Position numbers and translations under genes: made by a program
Source: Hymenobacter armeniacus
Lineage (GTDB): Bacteria > Bacteroidota > Bacteroidia > Cytophagales > Hymenobacteraceae
Length of the DNA stretch: 64,000 nucleotides
NCBI RefSeq assembly: GCF_014699055.1
Contig: NZ_JACXAC010000002.1
Location: forward strand, 1-64,000
Direction of reading: 5' to 3'
Part shown: piece after piece, positions 60,401 to 64,000 of the stretch
Position numbering within the stretch: position 1 is the stretch's first letter
Layout: each line of letters begins with the position of its first letter
Notes under the pieces: model-generated
Database searches by the model: none
Seen by the model: only the letters and a program-made list of their open reading frames with translations
What the model was told of the DNA's origin: nothing

Positions 60401-61474
60401 CAGCCCGCGCCGGTGCTGCAGGCCCTGGCCCGGGTGCGGGTGCACGGCCGCGTGCTCAACGGCGGCGCTCCGAACACGGGCTTCACCGGCCGCGCGCAGG
60501 TCACCATCTTCGACAAGCCAACCACGGTGAAAACCCTGGGCGATGAGATGGGGGCCAACCCCGCCGATGCCCCGCGCGACGTACAAGTGCAGGAAAGCGT
60601 GGTGTATGCCGGGCAGGCCAACGTGGTGAACGGCGAGTTCAGCCTCATGTTTGTGGTGCCCAAAGACATCAACTACAATCTGGGGCTGGGCAAAGTCAGC
60701 CTGTACGCCTCCGACCCCACCAACCGCGTGGACGCGAACGGCTACCAGCTGAAGCAGGTGGGCGGCGCCACTCTGAATGCTCCGAAGGATACCATTCCGC
60801 CGGACATTACGCTGTTTATGGACAACGAGCGGTTCGTGTTTGGGGGCCTGACGGCGCCCAATACTACGCTGCTGGCCCAACTTAAGGATTCGAGCGGCAT
60901 CAACACCACGGGCGCGGGCATTGGGCACGACATCACGGCCATCATCGACCACGACGCTAGCAAGCTGCTGGTGCTCAACGAGAGCTTTGTGTCGAGCGTG
61001 GGCAACTTCCGCGAGGGGCGCGTGACCAATCTGTTCAAGGACTTGGCCAATGGGCCGCACTCGCTCACGCTCAAGGCCTGGGACACGTACAACAACTCGG
61101 CCGAGAAGGACATTGAGTTTGTGGTGGCCACCGACGAAAAGCTGGCCCTCGACCACGTGCTGAACTACCCCAATCCGTTTGCTACCCGGACTACGTTCCT
61201 CTTCGACCACAACCTGGCCGGCGGCGAGCCCGATGAGCTTGACGTGCAGGTGCAAATCTTCACGGTGGCGGGTCGCTTGGTGCGCACGCTCACGGCCACC
61301 GTTTCCAGCACCGACCCGCACAACAAGCCCCACGACAACGGCATCGTCTGGAACGGCCGCGACGAATACGACGACCAGCTGGCCCGCGGCGTATACGTGT
61401 ACCGCCTGAGCGTGCGCTCGCAGCGCAAGGGCACGGTGGCGTCGAAATACGAAAAACTCGTCATCCTCAATTAA
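57455..61474 (+). CDS. porU: Type IX secretion system sortase PorU (peptidase C25 family)
   Basis: Outer-surface sortase that cleaves the sorting domain of T9SS cargo and attaches it to the cell surface. The 1339-residue protein has a signal peptide (ending near MPARAQ), an N-terminal beta domain, a gingipain-type C25 domain with catalytic His830 (NYLGHGGPKGWADE) and Cys864 (FFTTGTCDFSAFDNP), and its own C-terminal domain (NYPNPFATRTTFLF to KYEKLVILN). ATG 57455 starts the signal peptide. porV follows after 28 bp, the usual pairing. Length and both catalytic residues make this one of the firmer calls. Confidence 0.95.
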   Translation: MRPFFLFVAFVGCMWEAAMPARAQSGGQLTAHGNIRWGGYAEVPGTGARKRKVPTFSEAQPVPNEQVGWYSMRLSGGAVSQGELINLVYEPFADADAKLFDASKLPTGPDPQLRSGTEMKRTVTFLSLRPARRNPQTGQPERLVSFDYRYSPGSAVAARGTASPAHVYAPQSVLRSGDWYKLGVAESGVYKLDKAALADLGISGNINPNNLHLYGNAMGILPQASAVPRPDDLAENNIRFVGNNDATLDANEYFLFYSPGPHTWAADGGVFRHRNNIYTDTAYYFVTVDNRPGLRVPTAPAPTAGTTPTVVTSFMYRAFYEHDLVNLLHSGRNWVGEGFRTGSVQKFTFSTVPIPDLLPNSPVQVTSSLLASGSAASNFQLTLNGSSLGNQPLAPLVAQAFWPVATEATATRQLYLANPGTSLDVELTFSSADPSANGYLDYLEVNALRQIKLPADNLLEFRSLSNVGAGRLNQYVLDNGAGATVWDVTNPRRPVLRALDANNRFVAPSDTLREFVAFRENGAFDKKVRKFGPVSNQNLHALNANPAALVDLVIVTHPAFMGPATRLANHRASHDQLRTAVVTTTQVYNEYGSGGQDVTAIRDFVKQLYDRSPAGKQIQLLLFGDASYDYKSDPYNDPNFEPGWWKNRVPFRASADFDAFNQNYVPTYQSRESLAPYFGGVSYASDDYFALLDDNEGEWAESASAELLDIGVGRLPVRMPPGKSNIISQAEKMVDKIISYDAVPAYGKWRNRITLVSDDGEGNLFINNTQGSDNIANIVQTTAPVYNVHKVYLDLYPQQAVAAGQRSSAANLAIDQSMEQGSLIVNYLGHGGPKGWADEQVLTNASVMALRNTNNLTFFTTGTCDFSAFDNPDFTSAGEQALTDNDRGGAIGLFTTTRVVDAGQNAGLNDAYFRRVLQPLNGKMPAIGTVVMLSKNDFHGPGLVADLNNRNYTLLADPSMTLAYPRQTVVLDSVNERVAGRWQPAPVLQALARVRVHGRVLNGGAPNTGFTGRAQVTIFDKPTTVKTLGDEMGANPADAPRDVQVQESVVYAGQANVVNGEFSLMFVVPKDINYNLGLGKVSLYASDPTNRVDANGYQLKQVGGATLNAPKDTIPPDITLFMDNERFVFGGLTAPNTTLLAQLKDSSGINTTGAGIGHDITAIIDHDASKLLVLNESFVSSVGNFREGRVTNLFKDLANGPHSLTLKAWDTYNNSAEKDIEFVVATDEKLALDHVLNYPNPFATRTTFLFDHNLAGGEPDELDVQVQIFTVAGRLVRTLTATVSSTDPHNKPHDNGIVWNGRDEYDDQLARGVYVYRLSVRSQRKGTVASKYEKLVILN

Positions 61475-61502
61475 TCCGCTTTTCTTTGCTCCCGGGCCGC
61501 TA

Positions 61503-62747
61503 ATGGCCTTCTCACCCACCTCTATGCAATCATTCGCTTTCCGTTCGCGCCTGGCGCTGGCAGTCGGTTTGCTGGCCTCGGCTGGCTCGGTGCAGGCCCA
61601 ACACACCATCACCACGGCCGTGCCCATTCTCACCCTCAGCCCCGACGCGCGCGCTTCGGGCATGGGCGAAGCCGGCGTGGCCACCTCGCCCGATGCCAAC
61701 GCTACCTACTTCAATCCCGGCAAGCTGGGGTTCGTGCCCTATAAGTACGCCGTGTCGGCGTCGTACTCGCCTTGGCTGCGCAACATCACCGACGACATGA
61801 GCCTGTCGTACTTGTCGGGCTACGGCAAGGTGGGGCAGCGTTCGGCCTTCGGTGCTTCGCTGATGTATTTTGACCTCGGCACCATCGACTACCGCACCGG
61901 CAACAACCTGCCCAACGGCTCTTTCAACCCCAAAGAGTACGCGGTGTCGGTATCGTACGGCCTGCAGCTGACCGATAATTTCGGCGTGGGTATTTCGGCC
62001 CGCTACATCCACTCCAACCTGATTGGGGCCGTGAACAACAACAGCTCCGACCCCGGCAACTCGGCGGCCGTGGACCTGGGCGCATACTATTCCAAGGACG
62101 TGACCATTGGCACGGGGCTCTACAATCTGGCTTTTGGCGGTGCGATTTCGAACATCGGCAACAAGATGACCTACAACGACCCCACCAACCCCAGCTTCCT
62201 GCCCACCACGCTGAAGCTCGGCACGGCCATCACCCGCGAAATCGACCAGTACAATAAAATCACCATCACCGTGGACGCCAGCAAGCTGCTGGTGCCCTCG
62301 CCGTACTACGAAGACCTGATTACCCCGGCCAACGCGGTGCAGTTGCAGCGCATCAAAGACCGCAACGACGAGCGCAACCAACAAGGCATTGTGGGCGCTA
62401 TGTTCTCCTCGTTTAGCGACGCGCCGGGCGGCTTCAAGGAAGAGTTGCGTGAAATCAACATCGCCAGCGGCCTCGAATACAACTATAACGACCTGCTGTA
62501 CGCCCGCGGCGGCTATTTCTACGAAGCGCCCGATAAAGGCGACCGCCAATACGCCAGCCTGGGCCTGGGCGTGCGCTACCAGGTGTTCGGCATCGACGGC
62601 ACGTACCTGATTCCGACCGGCAGCAATTCGCAAAACAACCCCCTGGCCCAAACCATTCGGGTGTCGTTGCACTTCAACCTGAACAAACTGTCCGACGCGT
62701 TTGACGAAAACGGCGCCGGCGGCACCAGCGGCACGCCCGGCAACTAG
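61503..62747 (+). CDS. porV: Type IX secretion system outer-membrane protein PorV
   Basis: FadL-like beta-barrel that carries cargo from the translocon to PorU. The 414-residue protein has a signal peptide (SFAFRSRLALAVGLLASAGSVQAQ, about 8-33), then the PorV signature ARASGMGEAGVATSPDANATYFNP, and a final beta-strand region VRVSLHFNLNKLSDAF. Two in-frame ATGs (61503, 61524) are possible starts; the second gives the shorter, cleaner signal peptide. It is in an operon with porU. Confidence 0.95.
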   Translation: MAFSPTSMQSFAFRSRLALAVGLLASAGSVQAQHTITTAVPILTLSPDARASGMGEAGVATSPDANATYFNPGKLGFVPYKYAVSASYSPWLRNITDDMSLSYLSGYGKVGQRSAFGASLMYFDLGTIDYRTGNNLPNGSFNPKEYAVSVSYGLQLTDNFGVGISARYIHSNLIGAVNNNSSDPGNSAAVDLGAYYSKDVTIGTGLYNLAFGGAISNIGNKMTYNDPTNPSFLPTTLKLGTAITREIDQYNKITITVDASKLLVPSPYYEDLITPANAVQLQRIKDRNDERNQQGIVGAMFSSFSDAPGGFKEELREINIASGLEYNYNDLLYARGGYFYEAPDKGDRQYASLGLGVRYQVFGIDGTYLIPTGSNSQNNPLAQTIRVSLHFNLNKLSDAFDENGAGGTSGTPGN

Positions 62748-62769
62748 GCTGCGGCCACTGCAGCCATGA

Positions 62770-62871
62770 CCAGAACGTCATGCTGAGCGAAGCCGAAGCA
62801 TCTCTACCGCGCAAGTAATTAGCTTGTTGCGCGGTAGAGATGCTTCGGCTTCGCTCAGCATGACGTTCTGG
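62770..62871. repeat. Palindromic intergenic element A4, perfect 45-bp stem
   Basis: 62770-62814 and 62827-62871 are perfect inverted copies of 45 bp around a 12-base centre. The arms contain GAACGTCATGCTGAGCGAAG and GAAGCATCTCTACCGC, matching the outer half of 47060-47154. It fills most of the gap between porV and the M16 gene. Confidence 0.92.
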
Positions 62872-62901
62872 TATTCCCCACCTTCTTATGCTCTTCGAAT
62901 A

Positions 62902-64000
62902 ATGCTCGACCGTACCGTCGCCCCTCCCGTTCAGCCGCTGGCCCGCGTAACGCTGCCCGCGGCCGACGTGCTTTCTCTGCCCAGCGGCGCCCGCCTGCAC
63001 GTGCTGGCCAACGACGCCCAGCCCGTGGTGCGCCTGCAGGCCGTGTTCCGGGCCGGCAAAACCGTGGAGCCGCGCCCCGGCCTGGCCACCCTCACCGCGC
63101 GCATGCTGCTGGAAGGCACCACCACCCGCACCGCCCGCCAGATTGCCGACGAAGTGGCCTTCTACGGCGCTTCATTGGAGTGCGACGCCGGCTTCGACCG
63201 CTCCACGCTCACGCTCTACTGCCTCACCCGCCACCTGCCGGCCTTGCTGCCGCTGGTGCTCGATGTGCTGCAGAACCCGGCATTCCCGACCAGCGAACTG
63301 GACCAGCTCAAAACCCGCACCATTCAGAACGTGCGCGTCGAGCGCCAGAAAACCAGCTTCCTGGCTTCGGAGCGGTTCAACGAGCTGCTCTTTGGCGCCG
63401 ATACTGCCTACGGCCGCGCTTTCGACGCCGACGCCTTTCAGGCGCTCACGGCCGAGGAGGCCCGCGCTTTTCACCAAACGGCCTACTCGTTGGCCAATGC
63501 CGAGCTGTTTTTGTGCGGTGATGTGGCGGCCGAGCGCGGGCTGGTGGCCGATGCCTTCGGCGCCGGGCCAGTGGGGCAGGTGCTGGCGCCGGCCGTGGCC
63601 GCTGACGGGGCGTTTGCCCCCGCAGCCCCCAGCCGCGTGCCCGTGCCGGGCAGCCTGCAGGCGTCCATTCGCATGGGGCGCCTGTGGCCCAGCCCCACCC
63701 ACCCCGACACCCACCGCCTAAAGCTGCTGGCCAACGTGCTGGGCGGCTATTTCGGCTCGCGCCTGATGCGCAACATTCGGGAAGACAAGGGGCTGACGTA
63801 CGGCATTTACGCCAGCGTGGCCCCACGAGAGTCGGGCACGTCGCTGGTCATTGGCACCGATGTGAAGGGCGAAAGCGCCGACTTTGCCGTGAGCGAAATC
63901 GAGATGGAGCTGCGGCGCCTGCAGGAAGAGCTGATTCCGGCCGAAGAGCTGGAAACGGTGAAAAACTACCTGCTAGGCAAGTTTGCCAACGAGTTGTCGA
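62902..64000 (+). CDS. M16 peptidase-like protein lacking the HxxEH motif (partial)
   Basis: The first 366 residues of a pitrilysin-type (M16) protein, cut by the window end. It has the M16 N-terminal fold (LPSGARLHVLAND, RAGKTVEPRPGLATLTARMLLEGT) and the C-domain R/Y motif GSRLMRNIREDKGLTYGIYAS. The zinc motif HxxEH, normally in HFLEHM, is replaced by RMLLEGTTTRT, so this subunit should be catalytically dead. Such proteins pair with an active M16 subunit, usually encoded next door, which would lie beyond 64000. Confidence 0.85.
   Translation, partial: MLDRTVAPPVQPLARVTLPAADVLSLPSGARLHVLANDAQPVVRLQAVFRAGKTVEPRPGLATLTARMLLEGTTTRTARQIADEVAFYGASLECDAGFDRSTLTLYCLTRHLPALLPLVLDVLQNPAFPTSELDQLKTRTIQNVRVERQKTSFLASERFNELLFGADTAYGRAFDADAFQALTAEEARAFHQTAYSLANAELFLCGDVAAERGLVADAFGAGPVGQVLAPAVAADGAFAPAAPSRVPVPGSLQASIRMGRLWPSPTHPDTHRLKLLANVLGGYFGSRLMRNIREDKGLTYGIYASVAPRESGTSLVIGTDVKGESADFAVSEIEMELRRLQEELIPAEELETVKNYLLGKFANELS

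Noticed and set aside
58742..61699. A 985-codon open frame antisense to porU
   Set aside because: It is a high-GC antisense shadow. The product is His/Val/Gly/Arg-rich with no family motif, while the plus strand encodes a complete PorU.

Overview
The window looks like a chromosomal segment of a high-GC Bacteroidota, most like the Cytophagales genus Hymenobacter or a close relative. The reasons are: type IX secretion (T9SS) genes porU, porV and porZ; several proteins with T9SS-type C-terminal sorting domains; a complex I whose NuoG lacks the molybdopterin-type domain; an Mn-type SOD; several start regions carrying the Bacteroidota TAnnTTTG -7 element, two of them with TTG at the correct -33 spacing; and very few Shine-Dalgarno sequences. 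Genus is inference. No rRNA, tRNA, CRISPR array, IS transposase or prophage structural gene was recognised.

Layout. 0.3-5.5 kb: rodA, two membrane proteins, a Pro/Ala-linker protein and a 2Fe-2S ferredoxin. 5.7-14.7 kb: tdk, porZ, recO, then four tandem FKBP prolyl isomerases, nrnA and ndk. 14.8-25.5 kb: AAA ATPase, nucleoside MFS transporter, Old Yellow Enzyme, sodA, tadA, small exported proteins, aspS, an AT-rich accessory gene between twin hairpins, and a PhyH-type dioxygenase. 25.6-34.0 kb: nuoA-J on the minus strand from one well-formed promoter, ending in a terminator after nuoJ; nuoK-N are absent. 34.4-42.5 kb: a PAS histidine kinase and its response regulator, pruA, a small islet with a dNMP kinase, yjjG, a UbiA-type prenyltransferase, cspA, iscX, ferredoxin and a DUF2520 protein. 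42.5-49.4 kb: cytochrome c maturation genes ccmB-C-D-E and ccmF, separated by an exported protein and a HEPN-MNT toxin-antitoxin pair. 49.4-64.0 kb: a T9SS beta-helix protein, a large TolB-propeller/beta-barrel protein with a dead MA-clan peptidase domain, a DAO-type oxidoreductase, an MBL hydrolase, pssA, porU, porV and the start of an M16 peptidase-like gene.

The most unusual layer is intergenic. At least ten gaps are filled almost exactly, stop codon to start codon, by long palindromes of several unrelated sequence families. Four of these lie inside the single nuo operon. Two (47.06-47.15 and 62.77-62.87 kb) have perfect 38- and 45-bp stems, so they are probably young. One appears to supply the start codon of a neighbouring gene. 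The HEPN-MNT pair, with intact catalytic motifs inside the ccm locus, is the clearest conflict system present; it belongs to a known class, but the location is unexpected.
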